A stretch of DNA of 37,850 nucleotides from Burkholderiales bacterium (GTDB lineage: Bacteria; Pseudomonadota; Gammaproteobacteria; Burkholderiales; Burkholderiaceae_C), in assembly GCA_005789825.1 (NCBI GenBank), contig SXWY01000076.1, positions 1 to 37,850 of the forward strand, in the 5' to 3' direction. The notes under the pieces were generated by a model that was given only the letters and a program-made list of their open reading frames with translations, was not told where the DNA came from and did no database searches. Each line of letters starts with the position of its first letter. Positions within the stretch are counted from its first letter, which is position 1. Below, piece after piece: positions 15,724 to 23,797 of this stretch. Both the position numbers and the translations under genes were made by a program.

Positions 15724-16572
15724 ATGCACACACACACTTCAGACACATTGGTTTTGGCCGGCGTCATGGGCTGGCCGATTTCCCATTCGCGCTCGCCAGT
15801 GATACATGGCCATTGGATCAAGCAATTGGGATTGCGCGGCACCTATGTGCCACTGGCGGTCAATCCGGTACTTTTGCCGCAGGCCCTCGCTGGTTTGTCA
15901 GCGTTGGGGTTTGCAGGATGCAACCTGACGCTGCCTCACAAAGTAGATGCATTGGCGCATGTGCACCAATTAGACGACGTGGCCCGCCAGATCGGTGCGG
16001 TCAACACGGTCATGGTCAACCCAGACGGCAGCTTGCGCGGCACCAACACAGACGCCTTCGGTTACCTACAAAGTTTGCTCGAAGCGCAACCCCATTGGCA
16101 AGCTGCACAAGGGGCGGCGGTGGTCTTGGGTGCCGGTGGTGCCGCCCGTGCCATTGTTTGGGCGTTGGCAGACGCGGGCGTGAAGGACGTTCGCTTGCTC
16201 AACCGCAGCCGTGACAAGGCGGATGCATTGGCCAGCGAGTTCGGATCGCCGGTGCATGCTTACCCTTGGGAACAGCGCCACGACGCATTGTCCGATGCAG
16301 CATTGCTGGTCAACACCACCACCCAAGGTATGCAAGGTCAGCCTGTATTGGATATCGATCTGGCCAAACTGCCTGTGCATGCGGTGGTCTCAGACATTGT
16401 CTACACACCCTTGCAAACCGATTTGTTGCAACGGGCGCAGAAAAGGGGCAATTCGACGGTCAACGGCTTAGGCATGCTGTTGCATCAGGCCAGACCAGGT
16501 TTTGCTGCGTGGTTTGGTGTCATGCCTGAGGTGACACCGGCCTTGTGGCAAACCGTGATGGCCACGCTGTAG
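15724..16572 (+). CDS. aroE: Shikimate dehydrogenase (NADP+)
   Basis: This protein has 282 residues, standard length. It reduces 3-dehydroshikimate to shikimate with NADPH in aromatic amino acid synthesis. The shikimate-binding motif GWPISHSRSPVIH is at residues 16-28 and the catalytic lysine-containing NLTLPHK follows. The substrate loop INTVM-like stretch is seen as GAVNTVMVNPDGSLRGTNTD, and the nucleotide loop is GAGGAARAI. The C-terminal part has the family motif DIVYTPLQTDLLQ and NGLGMLLHQA. It is divergent from the dioxygenase-rhodanese gene with a 112-base spacer, and its stop codon directly abuts the convergent soxA stop with no base between. It is a housekeeping gene with no evident link to its neighbours. 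Confidence 0.97.
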   Translation: MHTHTSDTLVLAGVMGWPISHSRSPVIHGHWIKQLGLRGTYVPLAVNPVLLPQALAGLSALGFAGCNLTLPHKVDALAHVHQLDDVARQIGAVNTVMVNPDGSLRGTNTDAFGYLQSLLEAQPHWQAAQGAAVVLGAGGAARAIVWALADAGVKDVRLLNRSRDKADALASEFGSPVHAYPWEQRHDALSDAALLVNTTTQGMQGQPVLDIDLAKLPVHAVVSDIVYTPLQTDLLQRAQKRGNSTVNGLGMLLHQARPGFAAWFGVMPEVTPALWQTVMATL

Positions 16573-17388
16573 TTATTTACGCACCGAGGGCACTTCGATT
16601 TTCAAACCTTGGCCGCGCCACATCAAATACAAGCTGATGTCGCGCATGTCTTTGTGCCCCCAAGGTGGCAATTCGGCTTTCACACCGGTATAGCAAAACC
16701 GCAGACGCCGCTCGAGCGAAGCCAAGCGTTGCCATTCGATGCGGTAAGCGGGGTAGGCGTTGGGCTGGCCTTGGCTGAGTTTGTCGGTGAACAATTTGAT
16801 GCCGTAGCGCTGGTCATGGCATTGGGTACAAGCCAGGTTCATTTGCCCTTGGCGCGTCATGAATATTTTTTGACCCGCTTCAAAATGTGATTGTGCTTTG
16901 CCATCAATGCTCACTTGAATCGGCATGCCATTCGATGCGGACGTGACGTACAAAGTCATGGCCAGCAACTCATCGGACTCCAAAGGCCATTCATTGGCTT
17001 TTTGATTTTTCTGGCGGCACTGGCGGATGCGGTCTTCCAAGTTGAACAATTGACCAGTGGCTTTGTCGATAGCCGGATAGCGTGTGGCCACGCCTTTCAT
17101 GTTGGCACTCAGTTCACCATGGCAAGACTGGCAGCTTTTGTCAGATTTGCCCGCCACTTGCTTCCACAACTTGGCCCCTTTGTCCATCGACGGAAGTGCT
17201 GGATTGGCGAAATCATCGGCTTGCAAATCCAAAATCTCGGGGCCGGTGAATGCCAAGCCAGATTGCAATTTATCCAGCGGAATTTGGCGCTGTTGGGCAT
17301 GCAAGTGTGCAGTTGTCAAGAGTACGCTCAGCCCAGCCAGGCCTATGTAAATGCCGCAGCGTTTCAAAACAATGGTGAAGAACGACAT
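16573..17388 (-). CDS. soxA: Sulfur-oxidation diheme cytochrome SoxA
   Basis: This protein has 271 residues from the ATG at 17388, one base after the soxZ stop; the longer ORF start is inside soxZ. A signal peptide (to about HLHAQ) is followed by two c-type heme sites, CQSCH at 86-90 and CTQCH at 187-191. C124 (IRQCRQ) fits the axial thiolate of the first heme, and C232 (RLRFCYTG) the active-site cysteine persulfide. With SoxX it forms the SoxAX complex that attaches a sulfur substrate oxidatively to the SoxY cysteine in the periplasm. It is the last gene of the soxXYZA set. No soxB or soxCD occurs within the window. Confidence 0.96.
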   Translation of the reverse strand: MSFFTIVLKRCGIYIGLAGLSVLLTTAHLHAQQRQIPLDKLQSGLAFTGPEILDLQADDFANPALPSMDKGAKLWKQVAGKSDKSCQSCHGELSANMKGVATRYPAIDKATGQLFNLEDRIRQCRQKNQKANEWPLESDELLAMTLYVTSASNGMPIQVSIDGKAQSHFEAGQKIFMTRQGQMNLACTQCHDQRYGIKLFTDKLSQGQPNAYPAYRIEWQRLASLERRLRFCYTGVKAELPPWGHKDMRDISLYLMWRGQGLKIEVPSVRK

Positions 17389-17389
17389 G

Positions 17390-17740
17390 TCAGGACTTGG
17401 GGGCCTGCGATTGAGTGGCCGGTTCAACCACCAAGTTGTGTCGCAGTTCACCGATGTAGCCTTTGTCGTCTACCCAGCGGAAATAAAGTTCTCCGGAACG
17501 GGTGGCGCGCAGATAAAACTCAAACAAGGGGTTGGCTGCCGTGCCTGTGGTGGGCTCCACCCGAAACACTTCCTTGTCATGCAAGATGCATTGCAAATGT
17601 CGGATCACATTGCGTTTGACCAATACACCTTCTAGGTCGCGCAAAAAACCGCTGTCCATCGGGTGTTGGACCAGTAAACGCAACTTGATCACATCGCCTT
17701 CGACAATGCGGTTGGGAACTTGTAATCGTGCAATTGTCAT
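17390..17740 (-). CDS. soxZ: Sulfur carrier complex subunit SoxZ
   Basis: This protein has 116 residues, slightly longer than the usual ~100 because of a short tail (PATQSQAPKS). The immunoglobulin-like SoxZ fold is indicated by RLQVPNRIVEGDVIKLRLLVQHPMDSG at the start and GELYFRWVDDKGYIGELRHNL near the end. SoxZ has no signal peptide; it pairs with SoxY and rides with it through the Tat system. It lies three bases after soxY and one base before soxA, so the set is translationally coupled. An asset to its identity is the strict XYZA order. Confidence 0.95.
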   Translation of the reverse strand: MTIARLQVPNRIVEGDVIKLRLLVQHPMDSGFLRDLEGVLVKRNVIRHLQCILHDKEVFRVEPTTGTAANPLFEFYLRATRSGELYFRWVDDKGYIGELRHNLVVEPATQSQAPKS

Positions 17741-17743
17741 GCG

Positions 17744-18253
17744 TTATCCGTTGTCAATACAAGCCGCTTCCGTGACGACAACTTCTTGTGTTTCATAGCG
17801 AAATGAGCCATCCGACAGGCGAGCGAGTGCGACCACCATTTGCGTGCCAGATAAGCGTACGCGCATGCTGAGTTCAGCGCGGCCATTCCATGGTCCCAGC
17901 ACAAACATGGCCATCAAGGGCACAGGGTTGCGTTGCGAGATCAAATAGATATGGGTCACGTGTGACGCCTCGGTCATTGGGCTGTCAACTTTCAGACCCA
18001 ACGGCACCAAGTGGCCGTTGTCGGCCAACATGGGCATGGACAAGGTGACGCCTTCATGCTTCATCGGTTGACGAACCACATATGGCGCCACCATTTCATC
18101 GAAGGTGCGCAAACGCGCGTCGCTCAAATCTTGCACGCGACCCAATACAGACATGTCTTGTGCATGGGCAAGACCTGCACCCATGCCCCATGCGCCGACA
18201 GTGGTTTGCAAGAAGCGGATCAGGTAATCGCGGCGCGACAGCGTGGGCAACAT
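17744..18253 (-). CDS. soxY: Sulfur carrier protein SoxY with non-canonical C-terminus
   Basis: This protein has 169 residues from the ATG at 18253, preceded by AAAGGA and overlapping the soxX stop (TGATG). A twin-arginine signal (SRRDYLIRF, residues 6-14) leads to the periplasm. The SoxY fold follows, with EGVTLSMPMLADNGHLVPLGLKVDSPM. Canonical SoxY ends in GGCGG, a flexible arm whose cysteine carries the sulfur cargo. Here the chain ends VVVTEAACIDNG, so a cysteine is present (C165) but the glycine arm is not. It may be a working variant with a different cargo or partner, or a carrier adapted to the adjoining molybdenum hydroxylase. The family call is firm and the functional meaning is open. 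Confidence 0.92.
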   Translation of the reverse strand: MLPTLSRRDYLIRFLQTTVGAWGMGAGLAHAQDMSVLGRVQDLSDARLRTFDEMVAPYVVRQPMKHEGVTLSMPMLADNGHLVPLGLKVDSPMTEASHVTHIYLISQRNPVPLMAMFVLGPWNGRAELSMRVRLSGTQMVVALARLSDGSFRYETQEVVVTEAACIDNG

Positions 18254-18666
18254 CAAGGTCCTTTGGTGGCGTTGAGCAAATAGGCAACGATATCTTCCAA
18301 GCCTTGCTCGGTGAGTATGGTTTTGCCCATCAGGGGCTTGGCCACATTGTGCAAGCCTTGCGTGCTGAAGTAAGCGGGCATGAAAGTTTGCGGGTTGAGC
18401 AAACGCGGGTCCGCAATCCGGTAGCGAATTTGTTCGGCACTCAAACGTTGGCTCAGCCCTTGGAGGTTCGGCCCCATGTCTCCGCCTTCTTTCATGCCTG
18501 GAATGGCGTGGCAAAGCACACAACCGGTCTCTTGCCGGTTGACCAGCAATTTGCGGCCACGCTCAGGGTTGGCGCTGGCAGCAGATGCGGTCGCTGGCAT
18601 CCCATCGTTGGATGCCCAAGTTGCGGTGGCGATGAGCAGGACGAGGGCTAAGCCAATTTTCTTCAT
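18253..18666 (-). CDS. soxX: Sulfur-oxidation monoheme cytochrome SoxX
   Basis: This protein has 137 residues with a signal peptide (to about TATWAS), one c-type heme site (GCVLCHAIPG) and a methionine ligand in TFMPAYFS. SoxX partners SoxA and carries electrons from the sulfur-linking step to the respiratory chain. Its ATG overlaps the stop of the molybdenum subunit gene upstream by four bases (ATGA at 18663-18666), so translation of soxX is probably coupled to that of iorB copy 2. Its own stop overlaps the soxY start. GPNLQGLSQRLSAEQIRYRIADP is typical of the family. Confidence 0.95.
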   Translation of the reverse strand: MKKIGLALVLLIATATWASNDGMPATASAASANPERGRKLLVNRQETGCVLCHAIPGMKEGGDMGPNLQGLSQRLSAEQIRYRIADPRLLNPQTFMPAYFSTQGLHNVAKPLMGKTILTEQGLEDIVAYLLNATKGP

Positions 18667-20816
18667 GCTTTGGCGAGTGACAAACCGTGGTTTTTCAAAG
18701 GCAACGAACGAATGCGCTTACCGGTGGCGGCAAACAACGCATTGCCAAGCGCAGGTGCGAGCGGGGCTTGTGCGGGTTCGCCGACGCCACCCCAAAAACC
18801 GCCAGTGGCTGCAATGACAGTTTCCACTTTGGGCATTTCGTTCATGCGCATCATGCGGTAATCGTGGAAATTGGATTGCTCAACACGTCCATCTTTGACC
18901 GTCATCTCGCCCCAGAAAATCGCCGTCAAGCCGTGCACCACACTGCCTTGCAACTGTGCTTGGATATTGTCAGGATTGACCGCGTAGCCCGGATCAATGC
19001 CAATGACCACGCGGTGAATTTTGACTTCGCCTCTGGCGTTGACAGACACCTCGCAAACGCAGGCGGTCCAACTGCCATAACCGTCGACACTGGCAATGCC
19101 ACGGTGCACACCCTTGGGCAACGGTTTGCCCCAGTCAGCCGCCTTGGCAACGGCCTGCAAAATGCTGCGATCACGGTTGGCTTTTTCATTGTTGGGCAAC
19201 AGTGACAGGCGATAAGCCAGTGGATCTTGTCCCGCGGCGTGGGCCAATTCGTCCAGAAAACATTCGCGCACAAACGGATTTTGCGAATGCCCTACCGTTC
19301 GCCAAAAACCCACCGGCACATGCGTGGTTCGTATTGCAAAATCCACCAACGTGTTGGGAATGGCGTAAGGATGGTCGTTGAAACAGGCCACCGCTTGTTG
19401 GTCCACACCGTTTTGCAACGGCATGCGCAGCAATTGCGAAAACAGCGAAGGAGCACTGACGCGCACATGCAATGCATGGGGTTTACCGGTGGCGTCCACG
19501 GTGGCGCGCATGCGCACCAAACTGGCGGGACGGTACAAGTCGTGTTGCATGTCCTCTTCGCGGCTCCACATCAATTTGATCGGCTTGCCAGGCATTTGCA
19601 TGGCAATCGCCACGGCTTGGCGTGTGAAATCTTGCGGGCTTTTGCGGCCCAGTCCACCGCCGATTTGCATGGCGTACACACGCACTTTTTCTTGAGGTAT
19701 GTCTGCGGTTGAAGCCGCCGCTGTCAGCGTCGATTCAGGGTTTTGCGTAGACGCCCAGACATCGAGTTGGTTTTGTGTCCACATGGCGGTGCACACCATG
19801 GGCTCCATGGTGGCGTGTGCCAAATACGGCGTGTAGTATTCGGCCTCGACCACGGGGCCAGTGGCCAAAGCTGTCAGGGTGTCACCGTCGTTGCGGGCAA
19901 TCGCTGGTTCCTTGTGGTTCAGACCATCGCGGTAAACCTGCATGATTTGGGCGCTGTTGACCGCACCATTCTTGCCGTTGTCCCATTCGATAGACACATC
20001 GCGCAAAGCTTCTTTGGCACGCCACCAGTTGTCGGCCACCACGGCAACATAATCACCTAAGTTGATGACTTTCACGATGCCGCGCCGGTTGTCCACTTTG
20101 CTGCTGTCCACCGCCGTGGCTTTGCCGCCAAAGACGGGCGATTGGCTGATGGCGGCATGCAACATACCGGGCAATTGCACATCGACCCCATAGCGAATCT
20201 TGCCGGTCACTATGTCGGCGATATCGACCCGTGGCAGGGACTTGCCTGCGAGTGTCCAAGATGCGGGATCCTTCAGCGGGATGTCCTTGGGCGGGGTCAA
20301 TTTCGCGGCATCGCCCGCGAGTTGTCCATAGCTGAGTTTTCGCCCACTGGCGCCGTGCACCACCATGCCCATGCTGGCTTTGCATTCGGAGGCCGCCACG
20401 CCTAGGCGCTGTGCGGCTGCTTCAACCAACATGATGCGCGCTGCTGCACCTGCTTTGCGCAAATATTCTTGCGACATGCGAATGGTGCGGCTACCCACAC
20501 TGGCCATGTCTCCGTACACCCGTTTGCGGCGCAAATTGTCATGCGCAGGCACATCCACGATGCGCACTTTTTTCCAATCCACTTCCAGCTCTTCGGCGAT
20601 CAGCATGGGTGCAGACGTTCGGCTGCCTTGGCCCATTTCGGTACGTGCGTAACGGATCACTACCGATTCATCGGGGTGGATCTCAATCCAGGCATTGACT
20701 TCGGTGCTGTCTGCTGCAGCGGCAGACTGCGGCCAGACGAAACCCAGACTCAAAGCGGCGGCTGTGCTGCCACTGACTTGCAAAAACAAACGGCGGTGGA
20801 TGTTGGGCGTGTTCAT
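18663..20816 (-). CDS. iorB: Isoquinoline 1-oxidoreductase-type molybdopterin subunit, copy 2, Tat-exported
   Basis: This protein has 717 residues from the ATG at 20816, which overlaps the iorA copy 2 stop. A twin-arginine signal ([11 protein letters not shown]) sends it to the periplasm. The molybdenum-cofactor domain is marked by [34 protein letters not shown] and the catalytic glutamate E680 in [19 protein letters not shown]. It is a diverged paralog of copy 1 (2160-4301), with the same architecture but clearly different sequence, so a different substrate is likely. Its unusual feature is the neighbour: the soxX start lies inside its stop codon region. Electrons could therefore go to SoxX or SoxA hemes (inference). 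No FAD subunit or cofactor-insertion gene is adjacent. Confidence 0.93.
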   Translation of the reverse strand: MNTPNIHRRLFLQVSGSTAAALSLGFVWPQSAAAADSTEVNAWIEIHPDESVVIRYARTEMGQGSRTSAPMLIAEELEVDWKKVRIVDVPAHDNLRRKRVYGDMASVGSRTIRMSQEYLRKAGAAARIMLVEAAAQRLGVAASECKASMGMVVHGASGRKLSYGQLAGDAAKLTPPKDIPLKDPASWTLAGKSLPRVDIADIVTGKIRYGVDVQLPGMLHAAISQSPVFGGKATAVDSSKVDNRRGIVKVINLGDYVAVVADNWWRAKEALRDVSIEWDNGKNGAVNSAQIMQVYRDGLNHKEPAIARNDGDTLTALATGPVVEAEYYTPYLAHATMEPMVCTAMWTQNQLDVWASTQNPESTLTAAASTADIPQEKVRVYAMQIGGGLGRKSPQDFTRQAVAIAMQMPGKPIKLMWSREEDMQHDLYRPASLVRMRATVDATGKPHALHVRVSAPSLFSQLLRMPLQNGVDQQAVACFNDHPYAIPNTLVDFAIRTTHVPVGFWRTVGHSQNPFVRECFLDELAHAAGQDPLAYRLSLLPNNEKANRDRSILQAVAKAADWGKPLPKGVHRGIASVDGYGSWTACVCEVSVNARGEVKIHRVVIGIDPGYAVNPDNIQAQLQGSVVHGLTAIFWGEMTVKDGRVEQSNFHDYRMMRMNEMPKVETVIAATGGFWGGVGEPAQAPLAPALGNALFAATGKRIRSLPLKNHGLSLAKA

Positions 20817-21274
20817 GCTTTGCCTCCTGCTTGACGCGCAGCCGCATGGATAGCGGTGCGCATGCGTGCATAGGTGCCACAGCGGCAAATATGGGTCATG
20901 GCCGCATCGATGTCTTGGTCGGTGGGCTTGGGCTTTTTCTTGAGCAAGGCCACGGCGGCCAGCATTTGCCCGCCTTGGCAATAGCCACATTGCGGTACCT
21001 GATGGTCAATCCAGGCTTGTTGCACGGCGTGCAATTTGCCCTTGTCTGCCAGTCCTTCGATGCTGACCACTTGTTGGCCATCTGCAGATGACACGGGATA
21101 ACTGCACGAACGCACGGGTTCGCCATTGAGCAGCACGGTGCAGGCCCCGCATTGGGCGATACCGCAGCCGTACTTCGGTCCTTTGATATCGAGTTCATCG
21201 CGCAATGCCCAAAGCAAGGGCATTTCCGGTTCGACATCGAGTTCGTGACTTTGGCCATTGACAAGGAGTTTCAT
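20813..21274 (-). CDS. iorA: Isoquinoline 1-oxidoreductase-type [2Fe-2S] subunit, copy 2
   Basis: This protein has 153 residues from the ATG at 21274, preceded by GGACCTGCC; the track start at 21319 adds 15 unsupported residues. It is identical in length to copy 1. The two clusters are ligated by cysteines in [13 protein letters not shown] plus SCSYP, and in QCGYCQGGQ plus HICRCGTY. It transfers electrons from the molybdenum site of the next gene product. It overlaps iorB by four bases (ATGA) and follows the esterase gene by 11 bases, so all three are probably on one message. The [14 protein letters not shown] linker is typical of the family. Confidence 0.93.
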   Translation of the reverse strand: MKLLVNGQSHELDVEPEMPLLWALRDELDIKGPKYGCGIAQCGACTVLLNGEPVRSCSYPVSSADGQQVVSIEGLADKGKLHAVQQAWIDHQVPQCGYCQGGQMLAAVALLKKKPKPTDQDIDAAMTHICRCGTYARMRTAIHAAARQAGGKA

Positions 21275-21285
21275 GAGGCAGGTCC

Positions 21286-22221
21286 TTATGAGAGATAACG
21301 TTTGAGTGCGTCTGCACACACAGCCACGCCGGTGTGTGCTTCGCGCATGATGCGTCCCATGGTGATGAAGCCATGGATTTGTCGTTCAAAACAAATGTAT
21401 TCGGCGCTGCTGCCAGCCGCTGACAAGGCATTGGCATACAAGCGACCTTCGTCGCGCAACGGGTCAAACCCGGCGGTCAAAACCAGTGCAGGTGGCAGAC
21501 CTGCATGGGACAGGGCTTTCAGCGGTGAGGCACGCCAGTCATGTGCCATGTCGCGCTCAGGCAGGTAATGGTCCATGAACCAATGCATGATGTCAGCCGT
21601 CAATGCATAGCCTTTGCCATTGTCGTGGTAGCTTTGTGTATCGGGGTACATCAGCGTAGCGGGATAAATCAGCAATTGAAACGCCGGCTGATGGTTTTTT
21701 TCTTTCGCCCCCAAGCAAACCGCTGCCGCCAAATTGCCACCGGCGCTGTCGCCACCCACGGCAACTCGGTCTGCTACCACATACAGAGGTTTGGCGTTGT
21801 CAGCCACCCATTGAAAAGCGGCTTGCGCATCGTCATACGCAGCGGGGAAAACATGTTCAGGAGCGAGCCGGTAGTCCACCGAAAAAACCGCACAACCACT
21901 GGCTTGACAAAGTTGACGACACAGCACGTCATGCGTGTCGATATCGCCAATCACCCAGCCACCGCCGTGGTAATAGACCAGCGCGGGTAGCACTTGCGTG
22001 GCAGATGCGCCAGTGGGACGGTATTCACGGATTTTGATCTGCGTGCTGTTCATCGGCACTGTATGGTCATGGCAGCGGGACACCGGTGGCGGTTCTGGTT
22101 GGGTGAACCCTTTTCGCGCCAAATACGCTTGGCGGGCTTCGACAGGTGTTTGCGTGTTGAAAGCAGGCACCCCTCGCTCGACCATGAGTTGCAAAAGAAA
22201 TTGGGCTTGGGGGTCGAGCAT
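21286..22221 (-). CDS. Alpha/beta hydrolase of the hormone-sensitive-lipase (esterase) family
   Basis: This protein has 311 residues from the ATG at 22221, preceded by GGTGA; an in-frame GTG three codons earlier is the track start. The oxyanion motif is [11 protein letters not shown], the nucleophile serine lies in [10 protein letters not shown], the acid region is [11 protein letters not shown] and the catalytic histidine is in [10 protein letters not shown]. The HSL family hydrolyses short-chain esters or lactones in the cytoplasm, as no signal peptide is seen. Lying 11 bases before iorA copy 2 and 39 bases after the PF10118-like gene, it probably belongs to the same transcript and may prepare or process the hydroxylase substrate (inference). 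Confidence 0.92.
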   Translation of the reverse strand: MLDPQAQFLLQLMVERGVPAFNTQTPVEARQAYLARKGFTQPEPPPVSRCHDHTVPMNSTQIKIREYRPTGASATQVLPALVYYHGGGWVIGDIDTHDVLCRQLCQASGCAVFSVDYRLAPEHVFPAAYDDAQAAFQWVADNAKPLYVVADRVAVGGDSAGGNLAAAVCLGAKEKNHQPAFQLLIYPATLMYPDTQSYHDNGKGYALTADIMHWFMDHYLPERDMAHDWRASPLKALSHAGLPPALVLTAGFDPLRDEGRLYANALSAAGSSAEYICFERQIHGFITMGRIMREAHTGVAVCADALKRYLS

Positions 22222-22260
22222 GCGGGTCACCGGCTGATAAAAATAGGGGTGATCATGAGC

Positions 22261-23085
22261 TTAATTGGCTTGTCCCACCAGTGAATAGGCGTTTTCATGG
22301 GTGTTGAGCCATGCGCGGGACAGTGTGTCGGGGTGCTGTGAAGGATGGAAATCGGGCTTGAAATAGTCGCGCCACATGGCATAGCTTTCACGAAACAAAC
22401 CGCCATTGGCGAACAAATGCCGCCAAGCACTGCGCCAAGTGGATAACTTGAACAGTGCACGGTCATGCCACAAATTATTGACGGTTTGACGAAGCAAGTC
22501 GGTGAGAAAAAACCAAGTCACCCGACGCATCCAACGCAGTCGCCAAACCTCGTTGCCATCCATGGCTTTGTAGATATCAAAGGCCGTGCAACGGTGTTCG
22601 CTTTCTTCGCTGGCATGCCATAGCCAAAGGGTTTTGAGCCGCTCGTCGGCATGCGCTAAGAAGTGGGGGTTGGCTAACAACCAGTGGGCAAACACAGCGG
22701 TGTAGTGTTCCGTAGCAGCAGTGGCCGCCACTGAATGGCGGATGTCAAACGTTTGCATGATGGCAATACGTTTGAGGGCTCGTTTTTCCCAGTGGTTCAC
22801 CATGCCTTGGGCCATCAAATGCTGGTTGTACAGGCTGTGTAATTTGCGGTGCGTGGCTTCTTGCCCCACAAAGCCTTTGACTTCGTCTTTGTGGTGATTC
22901 TGTAGTTCGATAGGCAACTGCCTCAGACCTTCGCGCACCGCGTCCAGAAAAAATTGTTCACCCACTGGAAAACTCATGGACAACGCATTCATGAATGCCG
23001 AGGTAAAGGCATCACCACCGTTCCAGCGCAATGCAAACGGGGTTTTCAAATCGATCAACAGCTGGCGAATCACAAGTTGGCTCAT
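22261..23085 (-). CDS. PF10118-type predicted metal-dependent hydrolase
   Basis: This protein has 274 residues from the ATG at 23085; the track start is a TTG nine codons earlier that overlaps the preceding gene. The sequence shows the helical, probably diiron arrangement of the predicted metal-dependent hydrolase family: FVGQEATHRKLH at about 78-89, AATEHYTAV around 121, and WHASEESEHRCTAFD near 158. Regularly spaced Glu and His residues suggest two metal ions in a ferritin-like bundle. No biochemical role is established for the family as far as I know. It starts five bases after the small secreted-protein gene and precedes the esterase. Confidence 0.85.
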   Translation of the reverse strand: MSQLVIRQLLIDLKTPFALRWNGGDAFTSAFMNALSMSFPVGEQFFLDAVREGLRQLPIELQNHHKDEVKGFVGQEATHRKLHSLYNQHLMAQGMVNHWEKRALKRIAIMQTFDIRHSVAATAATEHYTAVFAHWLLANPHFLAHADERLKTLWLWHASEESEHRCTAFDIYKAMDGNEVWRLRWMRRVTWFFLTDLLRQTVNNLWHDRALFKLSTWRSAWRHLFANGGLFRESYAMWRDYFKPDFHPSQHPDTLSRAWLNTHENAYSLVGQAN

Positions 23086-23090
23086 AGGGG

Positions 23091-23549
23091 CTATCCAGGA
23101 GGCAATTGGCAAGGTCCCGTGACAAAAAACTTTAATCTCTTGCCATACCGTTGTACATCTTTGATGGCTTTGATGTTGACGGGTTCACGGTTGATTTTGA
23201 TTTCAGATTCTTCTTTGGTTTGCAGGTTCTTTCGCTTCACCCACATACTGGTTTTGGAGGTCAGGTCCATGCCTTCAAACTCTGGGGTTATGAGGGTATT
23301 TACAAAAAAGTTGTACAACTTGGGTCCGTCTATGCGTATGTACAAATGGTCGCCGATGGAGGTGATTTCTACTTTGATAGACGCTGGCTCGATGCTGATT
23401 TTGTCCAGTTCTGGGAAGCTGCCTTGTACATCACAAGTAAGGGTGTATCCCCAAGCCGACGGACACAGGCAGGCCAAGCACCACAACGCCGAGTGTGCCC
23501 AACGCTGGCGCTTGAGCGCCGAAAAACCGTGTGATAACGACAAAACCAT
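23091..23549 (-). CDS. Small secreted protein of unknown function
   Basis: This protein has 152 residues, with AAAGG six bases before the ATG. An N-terminal hydrophobic stretch (WCLACLCPSAWG) looks like a signal peptide with cleavage near SAWG-Y. The mature part begins TLTCDVQGSFPELDKISIEPAS and ends VTGPCQLPPG; its two cysteines could form a disulfide joining the ends. The middle is rich in beta-forming and charged residues. I do not recognise the family. It is the first gene of the run that continues through the esterase, iorAB and soxXYZA. Confidence 0.7.
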   Translation of the reverse strand: MVLSLSHGFSALKRQRWAHSALWCLACLCPSAWGYTLTCDVQGSFPELDKISIEPASIKVEITSIGDHLYIRIDGPKLYNFFVNTLITPEFEGMDLTSKTSMWVKRKNLQTKEESEIKINREPVNIKAIKDVQRYGKRLKFFVTGPCQLPPG

Positions 23550-23620
23550 GACAGCCTTTCAATCACCTGATCATCGCATGGGGGACAAGCGACCGGGTGG
23601 GCCGAACCCAAGCCATTGAC

Positions 23621-23650
23621 AGGCGCTTGGTTATTATTCGCCAAGCGCCT
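23621..23650. terminator. Perfect 10-base hairpin in the terC downstream spacer
   Basis: AGGCGCTTGG and CCAAGCGCCT are perfect complements around a 10-base AT-rich loop. The element sits in the 248-base spacer between the terC stop and the secreted-protein start, both on the minus strand. On that strand no U-run follows the stem, so it is not a textbook terminator; it could be Rho-dependent, a leader structure or a protein site. I see no gene in the rest of the spacer. Confidence 0.5.
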
Positions 23651-23797
23651 TAGACTTTTCTGTCTGGGGTCAAGCCGTGTCGATAGACCACTCAAAATAG
23701 TTCAGTGGCCCGCGCATGCGATGGGGTGGCGGCTGTTGGCATTTGGCCGCGGGAGCATGGGCGCTTGAAGCCGAGAATATTTCAAAACGCTATGCAA

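Noticed and set aside
15060-16214. 384-residue plus-strand ORF opposite the dioxygenase-rhodanese gene
   Set aside because: It is a shadow of the minus-strand fusion gene and then runs into aroE in the wrong frame; the translation has low-complexity His/Arg/Cys-rich content and no family motif.
23621-23650. attC or mobile-element end at the perfect hairpin
   Set aside because: There is no integrase, transposase, target duplication or further copy in the window.
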